Positions 1-6,873 of a stretch of 6,873 nucleotides of DNA are shown here, one piece after another. The DNA is from Cytophagaceae bacterium (GTDB taxonomy: Bacteria > Bacteroidota > Bacteroidia > Cytophagales > Spirosomataceae): NCBI GenBank assembly GCA_947471105.1, contig CANIYB010000133.1, positions 1-6,873 on the forward strand, in the 5' to 3' direction. A program made the position numbers and the translations under genes. The notes under the pieces are model-generated. The model saw only the letters and a program-made list of their open reading frames with translations, was not told the origin of the DNA and did no database searches. Positions within the stretch are counted from its first letter, which is position 1; every line of letters begins with the position of its first letter.

Positions 1-1917
1 AAAACAGGTGCCGGTTCCCCCACAGGTGTGACCGTTTATGAAGGAGATGCCTTAGGAGAAAAATATAGAGGCATGCTATTAAGTTGCGAAGCTGGAAGAA
101 ATTTAGTGTTTGGATATAAGACCAATCCAAAAGGTGCGGGATTCAACATGAAACGATTTGACTTTTTAAGTTCATTTCCAGTCTCGGATGATTTTTACAT
201 TTGGAATGACAATTTCGAAGCCGACAAAAGAAAATGGTTTAGACCTAGTGACGCCGTCACAGGTACCGATGGCGCCATTTATGTAGCTGATTGGTATGAT
301 GCAGTGGTAGGTGGTCACGCCATGAACGACAAAAAAGGATACGGTAGAATTTATCGCATTACCCCAAAAGGTAAAAATTTAAAAGCGCCCACATTAGATT
401 TTACGACCACCAAGGGACTCGTGGGCGTATTAAAATCACCCGCTATTAATGTCAGAGCGGTAGCCTTTGAGAAATTAAAAAATATGGGGGGAAAAATAAT
501 ACCGGACATCGAACCCCTATTGGCAGACCCAAATCCCTATATACAAGCCAGGGCTATTTGGTTAATGGCTGCTTTGGGTACAAAAGGATTAGAAAAAGTC
601 GAAAATGTTTTAATCGGAAACATAAAAAACCCTGCAAAGAAAGCCGAACCCTCTTCTGAAATTGCGGTAACGGCTTACCGTGCTTTGCGAAAATCAGGCA
701 AAAATCTTCAAGAGATCAATCATAGGCTTTTGAGATATTCGTTACCTTCTGCTTTAATGAGAGAAATAGCGATAGGTCTCAGAGACCTAAGCTACCCAAA
801 AAGCCAAGAAGATTTATTGCAAATAGCCCTTAAGCTTAGCGCAAATGATCCCTATTTATTGACCGCATTGGGTATCGGTGTAGATGAAAAAAGGGAGTTG
901 TTTTATGCGGATTTTGTTAAAAAATTACCTGCGAATCCGCTCCATTTATCAGCAGCCCAAAGTTCCATTTTATGGGAGTTGCACCCAAATGCCAGCATAA
1001 ATTTGATTAAAAAAAGAGCTCAATCGGCTTCATTATCGGTCAACCAACGAAAAGAAGCCATGACGACCATCGCATTTATGAGCACCCCTGAGGCGGCGCA
1101 CGCGATGCTTGATTTAACAAAATCGAAATTGGCCGACGTAGCCAAGCAAGCGGATTATTGGGTTAGTTTCCGTAAAACAAATACATGGGAAAATGTAATT
1201 GCCTGGAAGCAAGAAGAAGAGCAACAATTAAGTCGGGAGCAAAAATGGATGATCCAATCCGAAAATTCCCTATTAAATGATACGACATTAGTGGCTGAAA
1301 AAAAGCAAGAGCTCGCTCAAAAATTAGCGCTAGATACTTATGGCGCTAGATTATTGATGGTTGACGCCGCAAAAGGGAAAATCAAACCCAAGATTAGGGA
1401 ATTAATTGAACTTCATATATTCAACAATAAAGACATTTCCATCCGAAGTTTGGCGGCCGATTATTTTAGGCGTCCGGGAGGAAAATCGCTTTCCATTGAC
1501 TTGGCCATGAACATGCCTTCCGATGCCCAAAAAGGCAAAAATATTTTTGAAACCAATTGCATTTCTTGCCACAAAATTACTGGAAAAGGAGCTGATATTG
1601 GTCCAGACTTATCGTTAATCAAAAAGAAATTTGACAAAAAAAGCATGCTTGACGCCATCATTAATCCTTCGGCAAGCCTAGCTTTTGGGTATGAGCCCTG
1701 GATGATTAGCACCCAATCAGGAAGTTATTATGGATTTTTAATGGCTGATGCCAAACAAATTATCCTGAAAGATTTAACAGGAAAAAGAAATAATATCAAA
1801 GCTTCAGATGTGACCTCTAGGGTACAGCAAAAAAATAGTTTGATGCCGGAACCTACCTCGATGGGATTAAAAGAAAAGGATTTATCGGATTTAACTGGAT
1901 ATTTATTGAGCTTGTAA
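1..1917 (+). CDS. PVC-type heme-binding dehydrogenase-like protein with C-terminal cytochrome c domain (5' partial)
   Basis: The reading frame is open from base 1, so the gene begins upstream and the visible 638 residues are its C-terminal part. Residues 1-120 (VTVYEGDALG at 10-19, WFRPSDAV from 79, VADWYD at 95-100, GRIYRIT from 115) resemble the end of the beta-propeller 'membrane-bound dehydrogenase' domain of the large PVC-type cytochromes. Residues about 135-470 are helical and HEAT-like (for example VRAVAFEKL, IQARAIWLM). Residues about 500-638 form a cytochrome c domain: C520-I-S-C523-H524 binds heme covalently, and Met615 in SLMPEP is the likely distal ligand. By family, it should be an exported electron-transfer protein, possibly oxidising sugars or alcohols; the substrate is unknown. 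Full-length relatives are commonly much longer, so the signal peptide and most of the propeller lie outside the window. The GTG at 28 is internal, not a start. Domain assignment is fairly sure; function is inferred. Confidence 0.88.
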   Translation, partial: KTGAGSPTGVTVYEGDALGEKYRGMLLSCEAGRNLVFGYKTNPKGAGFNMKRFDFLSSFPVSDDFYIWNDNFEADKRKWFRPSDAVTGTDGAIYVADWYDAVVGGHAMNDKKGYGRIYRITPKGKNLKAPTLDFTTTKGLVGVLKSPAINVRAVAFEKLKNMGGKIIPDIEPLLADPNPYIQARAIWLMAALGTKGLEKVENVLIGNIKNPAKKAEPSSEIAVTAYRALRKSGKNLQEINHRLLRYSLPSALMREIAIGLRDLSYPKSQEDLLQIALKLSANDPYLLTALGIGVDEKRELFYADFVKKLPANPLHLSAAQSSILWELHPNASINLIKKRAQSASLSVNQRKEAMTTIAFMSTPEAAHAMLDLTKSKLADVAKQADYWVSFRKTNTWENVIAWKQEEEQQLSREQKWMIQSENSLLNDTTLVAEKKQELAQKLALDTYGARLLMVDAAKGKIKPKIRELIELHIFNNKDISIRSLAADYFRRPGGKSLSIDLAMNMPSDAQKGKNIFETNCISCHKITGKGADIGPDLSLIKKKFDKKSMLDAIINPSASLAFGYEPWMISTQSGSYYGFLMADAKQIILKDLTGKRNNIKASDVTSRVQQKNSLMPEPTSMGLKEKDLSDLTGYLLSL

Positions 1918-1964
1918 ACTAACATAAAATCATTCCCACAAATCCAACCTGAAAGATATGAAGG

Positions 1965-1978
1965 TTGACAAAAATCAT
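1965..1978. promoter_or_regulatory. FNR/CRP-type operator candidate upstream of hemN
   Basis: The sequence TTGAC-AAAA-ATCAT matches 8 of 10 defined positions of the FNR consensus TTGAT-N4-ATCAA. It lies 35 bp before the hemN ATG at 2014. Anaerobic control of hemN by FNR-family regulators is established in several bacteria, so the placement fits. The TTG of the left half-site could also serve as a Bacteroidota -33 element for a near-match -7 box (TAAATTTT, 1992-1999), but the 24-bp spacing is slightly long. It is one site in AT-rich DNA, so chance remains possible. Confidence 0.35.
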
Positions 1979-1982
1979 TTTT

Positions 1983-2013
1983 AGCCCCCCGTAAATTTTC
2001 TAATTTGCGGGCT
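1983..2013 (+). repeat. Stem-loop ending at the hemN start codon
   Basis: Bases 1983-1997 pair with 2002-2013 around the 4-base loop TTCT (1998-2001). The stem is 12 pairs: AGCCC with GGGCT, then a CCC bulge on the left arm, then G-C, one T-G wobble, and AAATT with AATTT. The right arm stops at the base before ATG 2014. No T-run follows, so it is not a standard terminator for the upstream gene. In mRNA starting upstream it would fold directly against the start codon and could affect initiation. It could also be chance or a DNA operator. Confidence 0.45.
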
Positions 2014-3378
2014 ATGCAGGAGATTCCATTTGACTTACTAAGCAAATATAATGTACCCATTCCGCGGTACACAAGTTATCCAACGGTACCCTTTTGGGAA
2101 GAAAAAATTGATTCTGACCATTGGAAATTATTATTCGCCAGAAGGTTTCAGGAATCAAATGCCCAAGAGGGAATTAGTCTATACATTCATCTGCCCTATT
2201 GCGAAAGTCTATGTACATTTTGTGGCTGCAACAAACGGATTACGACCAATCATTCAGTCGAAAAAGAATACATTGACGCACTCATAAAAGAATGGCAATT
2301 GTACAAAATTTTGATGGGGCAAAAACCCGTCATTCGAGAATTTCATATCGGCGGTGGAACGCCCACTTTTTTCTCGCCTGAAAATTTGAAGCGTTTATTG
2401 GCCGCCATCTTTCAAGATTCCATCCTTCCAGAAGAGCATGAATTTGGTTTTGAGGGACACCCAAATAATACGACAAAAGCCCATTTGAAAATGTTTAGGG
2501 CCTTTGGATTTAATCGGGTGAGCTTTGGAATGCAGGATAGTAATTTGGAAGTCCAACAAATCATCAACCGAATTCAGCCGCTTAAAAATGTAAAAAGAGT
2601 CGTTAAATGGGCTCGAGAGCTTGGTTATGAGTCCATTAATTTGGATTTAGTTTATGGCCTACCTAGGCAAGATTTGCCAAAAATAACCAAGACCATTGAA
2701 GATGCCATGGCCATCAGACCTGATCGGATTGCCTTTTATAGTTACGCCCATGTGCCCTGGACGAGCCGGGCCCAACGCTTATTTGATGAACGTGATTTGC
2801 CTAGTGCGAACCAAAAAATGGCGCTGTACCAACAAGGCAAAAACTTGTTTAGCCAAGCAGGATATGTAGACATAGGCATGGATCACTTTGCCTTACCGAA
2901 TGATCAAATGACATTGGCCCATTCGGAGGGAAATCTGCACCGTAATTTCATGGGATATACCATTCAAAAAACAGGATTGCTCCTTGGATTAGGTGTCTCA
3001 AGCATCAGTGATATCTATTATGGATTTGCCCAAAACAAAAAATCCATTAGCGAATATTTCGAACAAATTGCCCATCAAGAATTAGCGATTTTTAAAGGAT
3101 ATTTCCTAACAAAGACTGATCAAAAAATGAGGCAATATATACTCGATATCGCATGCCAAGGAAGAACCTATTTCAATGAGAATGATTTAGCCATTTTACA
3201 AGAATTCACTTTTGGAGAATTAGAAGATTTAGCTAAAGATGGATTATTGCACTTTGGGAAATATGGAGTAGAACTCACTGAATTAGGAAAGCATTTTACT
3301 CGCAATGTCTGCAAGGCCTTCGACTTAAAACTATTAAGCTCGGAGCAATTAGAAAAATCATTCAGTCAGGCCATTTGA
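2014..3378 (+). CDS. hemN: Oxygen-independent coproporphyrinogen III oxidase (radical SAM)
   Basis: HemN oxidatively decarboxylates two propionate side chains of coproporphyrinogen III to give protoporphyrinogen IX, in the cytoplasm and without oxygen. The 454 residues are close to E. coli HemN (457). The N-terminal segment KYNVPIPRYTSYPT is typical of true HemN rather than the shorter HemW chaperone. Y57-IHLPYC and C63-x3-C67-x2-C70-x-C72 form the radical SAM 4Fe-4S site, including the fourth cysteine of HemN. FHIGGGTPTF is the SAM-binding glycine motif, and RVSFGMQD and QIINRIQP match conserved HemN blocks. ATG 2014 is preferred over the in-frame TTG at 2005, because relatives start shortly before the KYNVPxPRYTSYP block and TTG is a rare start. 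No Shine-Dalgarno is visible, as usual in Bacteroidota. An FNR-like palindrome and a stem-loop precede it. It probably has its own promoter. The gene is intact. Confidence 0.96.
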   Translation: MQEIPFDLLSKYNVPIPRYTSYPTVPFWEEKIDSDHWKLLFARRFQESNAQEGISLYIHLPYCESLCTFCGCNKRITTNHSVEKEYIDALIKEWQLYKILMGQKPVIREFHIGGGTPTFFSPENLKRLLAAIFQDSILPEEHEFGFEGHPNNTTKAHLKMFRAFGFNRVSFGMQDSNLEVQQIINRIQPLKNVKRVVKWARELGYESINLDLVYGLPRQDLPKITKTIEDAMAIRPDRIAFYSYAHVPWTSRAQRLFDERDLPSANQKMALYQQGKNLFSQAGYVDIGMDHFALPNDQMTLAHSEGNLHRNFMGYTIQKTGLLLGLGVSSISDIYYGFAQNKKSISEYFEQIAHQELAIFKGYFLTKTDQKMRQYILDIACQGRTYFNENDLAILQEFTFGELEDLAKDGLLHFGKYGVELTELGKHFTRNVCKAFDLKLLSSEQLEKSFSQAI

Positions 3379-3395
3379 TTTTAAAAATTCAACCT

Positions 3396-3421
3396 ATTGA
3401 TATTAAATTTATTTTATCAAT
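3396..3421. repeat. AT-rich inverted repeat after hemN
   Basis: ATTGATA (3396-3402) is perfectly inverted as TATCAAT (3415-3421) across a 12-base AT-only spacer. It starts 17 bp after the hemN stop. It could be a weak 3'-end hairpin for hemN or a regulator site for the downstream genes: its half-sites TTGAT and ATCAA look FNR-like, but they are 14 bp apart rather than 4. It may also be chance in an AT-rich stretch. Confidence 0.25.
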
Positions 3422-3464
3422 TTACTTATTCGAAAATGGAAGGTGTTTGTTTGAATTTTAATAA

Positions 3465-3514
3465 CTTAGCTGAGCTTTACTAACTTTTAGTAAGTTAGTA
3501 AAGCTGGAGCTAAG
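3465..3514. repeat. Long near-perfect hairpin upstream of the GH-like operon
   Basis: Left arm 3465-3486 pairs with right arm 3492-3514. The outer stem is 7 bp (CTTAGCT with AGCTAAG). A small asymmetric internal loop follows (G at 3472 against GG at 3506-3507). The inner stem is 14 bp (AGCTTTACTAACTT with AAGTTAGTAAAGCT), closed by the 5-base loop TTAGT. It ends 29 bp before the first possible start at 3544. No T-run follows on either strand, so it does not look like a classical intrinsic terminator. Possible roles are a 5'-UTR structure of the downstream transcript, an operator, a read-through-limiting hairpin, or a copy of a dispersed palindromic repeat. Confidence 0.75.
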
Positions 3515-3543
3515 AGTCGAAAAATTACCTTAGAAATGGCCCG

Positions 3544-4728
3544 ATGAACATGAAAAAAAATATCTTATTCTTTGTGTGTTTGATATTCATAAGTACATGG
3601 TCAAAAGGTCAAATTTCAAAAAATATCCCCATCGTTGTTTGGGCTGGTTTACCCGCAAACGAAATCAATGAATTTAGAGGACAGGAATTAAAAGAGATGG
3701 GTGCCAGCATCGCTATTTTGCTTTGCGAAAATCTATCTGATGCAGAAAAATCCCTCGATATCGCCCAAAAAACAGGCCTAAAGCTAATAATAGGATGCCC
3801 GGAATTAAAGAGTAATCCAGAAATGACCGTTTTGAACCTAAAAAATCATCCTGCCTTGTTTGGCTATTTTTTGAAGGATGAACCCCTTCGAAAAGATTTT
3901 GAGGACTTAGGGATTTGGGCAAATAAAATCAAAACCGCTGACCCCGTACATTTGGGATTTGTCAATTTAATTGCCAGCATTCACCCAACAAACACGCAAG
4001 CTTTAGGAACAAATTCGTATCAAGAATACATTCAAATTTTTGCTAAAACGGTTCCACAAGATATTCTTTCCTTTGATTTTTATCCCATATTAACGGAAGG
4101 CATTCATGAAAATTGGTACGAAGGGTTAAGCATTTTTAGCAAAGAAAGCGCGGTCCTCCATAAACCTTTTTGGGGATTTGCATTGGCCAGTTCTTATAAC
4201 GAATTACATCCCACACCTACTCTTCCAGCCTTGCGATTACAGGCCTACAGTAATTTAGCTTATGGAGCTCAAGGAATTGAATTGTGGTCTTATTGGATGT
4301 CAGAAGGCTTAAGGTCAGCGCCAATCGGCCTAGATGGAAAACGAACGCAGGTGTATGATAAAATACAGGCTTTAACAAAAGAGATACAGGCCTATGCCTC
4401 CGTATTCATGGGTTCAAAAATAATTAGCGTTCATCACACAGGAGTCGTGATCCCAAAGGGTACGAGCCAATTAATGACTTTGCCTAAAGAGATTAAGGTT
4501 TTTGACGCAGATGAAGCTTTGGTTTCATGCTTAGAAAATGGGGGATATTCCTATTTTATGGTGGTCAATAAAAATATTCAGAAGTCCATGAACATGGTTA
4601 TTTTAGCGGAGGATCAAGTTGAAAAAATAGGCAAAGATGGGAAAGCGATCCTGACAAAAAATCTTCCTGCAACTATGGAAATCGAGCCCGGGGATGTGGC
4701 CATATTTAGATATCCCCACAAAAAATAA
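3544..4728 (+). CDS. Secreted TIM-barrel glycoside hydrolase-like protein, paralog A
   Basis: This 394-residue protein starts with a signal peptide (MKKN, hydrophobic ILFFVCLIFIS, likely cut after SKG before Gln23), so it is exported. The body reads as a (beta/alpha)8 barrel of the glycoside hydrolase superfamily: IPIVVWAG (28-35), LKLIIGCPE (79-87), HPALFGYFLKDEP (102-114), FVNL (139-142), LSFDFYP (175-181), KPFWGFALAS (207-216), YGAQGIELWSYW (240-251). Glu113 in DEP and Glu246 in GIELWS are candidate catalytic acids, by position and by conservation in the next gene. Residues about 290-394 look like a small beta-sandwich ending in EIEPGDVAIFRYP, as often found at the C-terminus of such enzymes. 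I cannot assign a numbered GH family or a substrate. The start may be ATG 3544 or ATG 3550; both keep the signal peptide. It is followed without a gap by its paralog. Confidence 0.85.
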   Translation: MNMKKNILFFVCLIFISTWSKGQISKNIPIVVWAGLPANEINEFRGQELKEMGASIAILLCENLSDAEKSLDIAQKTGLKLIIGCPELKSNPEMTVLNLKNHPALFGYFLKDEPLRKDFEDLGIWANKIKTADPVHLGFVNLIASIHPTNTQALGTNSYQEYIQIFAKTVPQDILSFDFYPILTEGIHENWYEGLSIFSKESAVLHKPFWGFALASSYNELHPTPTLPALRLQAYSNLAYGAQGIELWSYWMSEGLRSAPIGLDGKRTQVYDKIQALTKEIQAYASVFMGSKIISVHHTGVVIPKGTSQLMTLPKEIKVFDADEALVSCLENGGYSYFMVVNKNIQKSMNMVILAEDQVEKIGKDGKAILTKNLPATMEIEPGDVAIFRYPHKK

Positions 4729-5991
4729 ATGATGATGAAAAGACTTATTGGTCTATTTTTAATCCTTGTCGGCTTTAATACGTTGGCTCAAAACCTATTG
4801 CCCAAAAAAGGCATTATTCCGACCATGTCCTGGGGTGGAATTGCTGAATCCGAAATTTCGGAATCCAATTATCGCAAATTAAAGGACGTTGGCGTAACAA
4901 TTGACATCGCTTTTTTTACCAAAGTAGAAGCCGTCGCTTTAGCTTTAGATGCAGCCCAAAAGGCCGGAATTAAACTGATGATTTCATGTCCAGAATTAAA
5001 AACAGCCACGGAAAAAACAGTCAAAAAATTCATGCATCACCCAGCCCTTGAAGGGTATTATTTGGCAGACGAACCCAATAAAAAAGAGTTTGACGAACTA
5101 ACGAAATGGGCCAAATTAATTAAGTCGGTGGATCCCAAACACTATTGCTTTGTGAATTTATTTCCCAACATTAATTCCAATCAAAGTAAATTTGGGACCA
5201 AGGATTATCAAACCTATGTAGATGAATTTGATCGGGAATTTCCGGCGCCCTATTTATCATTTGATTTTTATCCAGTAGTGGATCAGGCCCTACACCCGAG
5301 GTGGTACGAAAACCTAGCATTTTTTGCTAAAAAATACCAAACAGAAGGAAGACCTTTTTGGGCATTTGCATTAACTACTTCCTATTTGGCGTATTCAAAT
5401 GACGCGGGTCAACCCACCTTAGACGATTTTTATCAACTATATAAAACGTATAAACCAGAGAAAACCTATGTCCATGGGATTCCTACACTCGCCGATTTGC
5501 GGCTACAGGTACATTCAAATTTAGCCTATGGGGCCCAAGGAATTGAATATTGGAGCTTTAGAGGATTTGGTTCTCCATTGGATGCGCAAGGTCGTAGAAC
5601 AATTATTTATGATCATTTACAAAAGATCAATAGAGAAATCCAAACCTTATCTGGAGTATTCAAAGGCGCAAAGTTAATTTCTGTAGCGCATACCGGCGTA
5701 CAAATACCGCAAGGAACTAAGCGATTGGATAAGCTCCCAACGTGCATCCAACTTTTAGAAACCCAAGGGGAAGGTGCGATTGTATCCTGGCTAGAAAATG
5801 GGAAAAATGCGTTTCTGATAATTGTCAACAGGGATTTTAAAAATAAAATGAAATTAATAATTTCAACCAGTGATGCCGTCAAGCGCATTATGAAATCGGG
5901 GGAAATAGTTCCTGCACAAGAATTTGCACCGGTGACCGAAATAGAACCCGGCGATATGCTCATTTATATGGTTCCCACCGAAAAAAAATAA
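4729..5991 (+). CDS. Secreted TIM-barrel glycoside hydrolase-like protein, paralog B
   Basis: This 420-residue protein is colinear with the preceding gene product and clearly its paralog. Shared blocks include CPELK, HPAL-GY-L-DEP, DP-H--FVNL, LSFDFYP, SNLAYGAQGIE-WS, HTGV-IP-GT and EIEPGD. A signal peptide (MKRLIGLFLILVGFNTLA, probable cut before Gln21) marks it as exported. Candidate catalytic acids are Glu115 (DEP) and Glu273 (GIEYWS), at the positions equivalent to those in paralog A. It has about 26 extra residues in an aromatic-rich segment (roughly 220-253), just before the LxxLRLQ-x-x-SNLAYGAQGIE strand, which may reshape the substrate cleft. The start codon directly follows the TAA of paralog A, which implies one transcript and probable translational coupling. 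Three ATGs in a row (4729-4737) leave the exact start uncertain by two residues. Substrate and GH family are not assigned; a non-catalytic carbohydrate-binding role is possible. Confidence 0.86.
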   Translation: MMMKRLIGLFLILVGFNTLAQNLLPKKGIIPTMSWGGIAESEISESNYRKLKDVGVTIDIAFFTKVEAVALALDAAQKAGIKLMISCPELKTATEKTVKKFMHHPALEGYYLADEPNKKEFDELTKWAKLIKSVDPKHYCFVNLFPNINSNQSKFGTKDYQTYVDEFDREFPAPYLSFDFYPVVDQALHPRWYENLAFFAKKYQTEGRPFWAFALTTSYLAYSNDAGQPTLDDFYQLYKTYKPEKTYVHGIPTLADLRLQVHSNLAYGAQGIEYWSFRGFGSPLDAQGRRTIIYDHLQKINREIQTLSGVFKGAKLISVAHTGVQIPQGTKRLDKLPTCIQLLETQGEGAIVSWLENGKNAFLIIVNRDFKNKMKLIISTSDAVKRIMKSGEIVPAQEFAPVTEIEPGDMLIYMVPTEKK

Positions 5992-6009
5992 GTTGAATTT
6001 TCTACCTAA

Positions 6010-6873
6010 ATGAAAAGACTATATATTTTATTATCGATCCTTTATACGCTTAGCTCCTGTAAAAACATGTCCATCATCACTGAAAAACAAATTACATTTG
6101 ACCTTACCTACAACCACGATTTAGACAATAACGATAATTTCTCCCCAGATAATCAGTGGCTGGTGTATGATACTCGGACAGACGCCGGGGGCATCGCCAT
6201 TTCCAGTAAAATCGAGAAAGTTCATATTCAAACAGGCGAAAAAAAGGTCTTGTATGAACTGAAGAATAATCAAAGTTGGGGTCCTGGAATAGGGGCAGTC
6301 AGTTATTCGCCTGTCGATTTTTCAGTCGTTTTTATTCGTGGACTACTCAATAGTACGGAGGGCAATCCATACCAACAATGGAGACGGACGGGTATTATTA
6401 TAGACGAAAAAAATCCTAACGTACCAATTTACATGGACGCTAGAAACATCGATTTTCCTTTTACAGAGGGAGCTTTACGTGGCGGAACCCATCGGCATGA
6501 ATTTAGCGGGGATGGACATTGGATTGGCTTCACCTACAATGATGCCATCATGCAATCATTGGAAGCCAAAACAGGTGAAAAACATAACCTTAGAACCATT
6601 GGCGTCAGCAAAAAAAATACCCCATTAGATGTCAAAAATCTACATGATGGTGAAAATAATGGGGGAGAATGGTTTAGTGCCATTGTTGTTCAAGTGGTCC
6701 CAAATCCCCGACCGGGTTCAGATGAAATCAGCCATGCCGCAGGAGATAGTTGGGTCGGCAAAAAAGGCTACCCAAAACCCAACGGTGATTACCAATTAGC
6801 CAGGGCATTTATCGGTACCGTTAAAGACAAAAATGGCCAAGCTATCGATGAGGTATTTGTCGTAGACATCCCG
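6010..6873 (+). CDS. YidR/DUF3748-family lipoprotein (3' partial)
   Basis: An open frame runs from ATG 6010 to the window edge (288 codons, no stop), so the C-terminus is missing. The N-terminus MKRLYILLSILYTLSSC is an SPII signal with a lipobox ending at Cys17. No acidic cluster follows the Cys, so surface export by the known Bacteroidota lipoprotein signals is not indicated. The rest closely resembles the E. coli YidR (DUF3748) family, which looks like a TolB-type beta-propeller: FSPDNQWLVYDTR (44-56), V-I-TGE (71-77), GALRGGTHRHEFSGDGHW (154-171), FTYND (174-178), PGSDEI (235-240), WVG (248-250), AFIGTV (266-271). E. coli YidR is about 415 aa, so roughly the last third is absent here. No activity is established for the family that I know of. 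It lies 18 bp after paralog B, so is likely in the same operon. Family assignment is strong; function is unknown. Confidence 0.87.
   Translation, partial: MKRLYILLSILYTLSSCKNMSIITEKQITFDLTYNHDLDNNDNFSPDNQWLVYDTRTDAGGIAISSKIEKVHIQTGEKKVLYELKNNQSWGPGIGAVSYSPVDFSVVFIRGLLNSTEGNPYQQWRRTGIIIDEKNPNVPIYMDARNIDFPFTEGALRGGTHRHEFSGDGHWIGFTYNDAIMQSLEAKTGEKHNLRTIGVSKKNTPLDVKNLHDGENNGGEWFSAIVVQVVPNPRPGSDEISHAAGDSWVGKKGYPKPNGDYQLARAFIGTVKDKNGQAIDEVFVVDIP

Noticed and set aside
28..30. GTG as the start of the first gene
   Set aside because: The frame is open to base 1 and the preceding codons (GAGSPTG) belong to the conserved SPTGVTVYEGDALG block, so the protein continues upstream.
1461..1712. Antisense open frame opposite the cytochrome domain
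   Set aside because: It overlaps the conserved heme-binding coding region, has no recognisable protein features, and is a by-product of the sense-strand codon pattern.
1945..1967. CAACCT/AGGTTG inverted repeat as terminator of the cytochrome gene
   Set aside because: The stem is only 6 bp with an 11-base loop and no T-run follows directly; it also overlaps the FNR-like site. Evidence is too weak to list.
2005..2007. TTG as an upstream start of hemN
   Set aside because: It lies inside the stem-loop right arm, is a rare start codon, and adds only MRA; ATG 2014 fits the family length and the usual N-terminus.
3404..3533. Bacteroidota-type promoters (TAnnTTTG near-matches at 3404, 3462 and 3526) before the GH-like operon
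   Set aside because: Each has one mismatch and none has a TTG -33 element at the usual spacing; in AT-rich DNA such matches are expected by chance.
5613..5963. Antisense open frame opposite the end of paralog B
   Set aside because: The sense frame is conserved with paralog A over the same stretch, and the antisense product shows no family features.
1..6873. CRISPR array, tRNA/rRNA, insertion sequence or phage signals
   Set aside because: No regularly spaced repeats, RNA-gene folds, transposase or phage proteins, or terminal repeats with target duplications were seen.

Overview
The window looks like chromosomal DNA from a Bacteroidota bacterium, possibly a Cytophagales-type environmental lineage. 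The evidence is moderate: AT-rich sequence, no Shine-Dalgarno motifs before the starts, signal peptides cleaved before Gln, an SPII lipoprotein, and a large PVC-type heme-binding dehydrogenase-like protein of a kind common in Bacteroidota and Planctomycetota. The genus cannot be fixed from sequence alone. All five genes are on the + strand. Two run off the window edges.

Left part (1-1917): the C-terminal part of a large secreted/periplasmic protein with the end of a beta-propeller dehydrogenase-like domain, a HEAT-like helical middle, and a C-terminal cytochrome c domain with one CxxCH site. A 96-bp gap follows. It carries an FNR/CRP-like palindrome and a stem-loop that ends at the start codon of hemN (2014-3378). 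HemN is the oxygen-independent coproporphyrinogen III oxidase of heme synthesis and is intact at 454 aa.

A 165-bp gap (3379-3543) holds an AT-rich inverted repeat and a striking 21-bp-stem hairpin. After it comes a tight three-gene run: two tandem paralogous secreted proteins that look like TIM-barrel glycoside hydrolases (3544-4728 and 4729-5991, with no bases between stop and start), then, 18 bp later, a lipoprotein of the YidR/DUF3748 family (6010 to the right edge). These three are probably one transcript for an envelope-located, probably carbohydrate-related task. The substrate is unknown, and no SusC/SusD pair is visible in the window.

The heme link between the first two genes (a heme protein and a heme-synthesis enzyme) may be coincidental, because hemN appears to have its own regulatory region. 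No RNA gene, insertion sequence, CRISPR array or phage feature was seen. The least-described material is the tandem GH-like pair with its YidR-like partner, and the hairpin in front of them.
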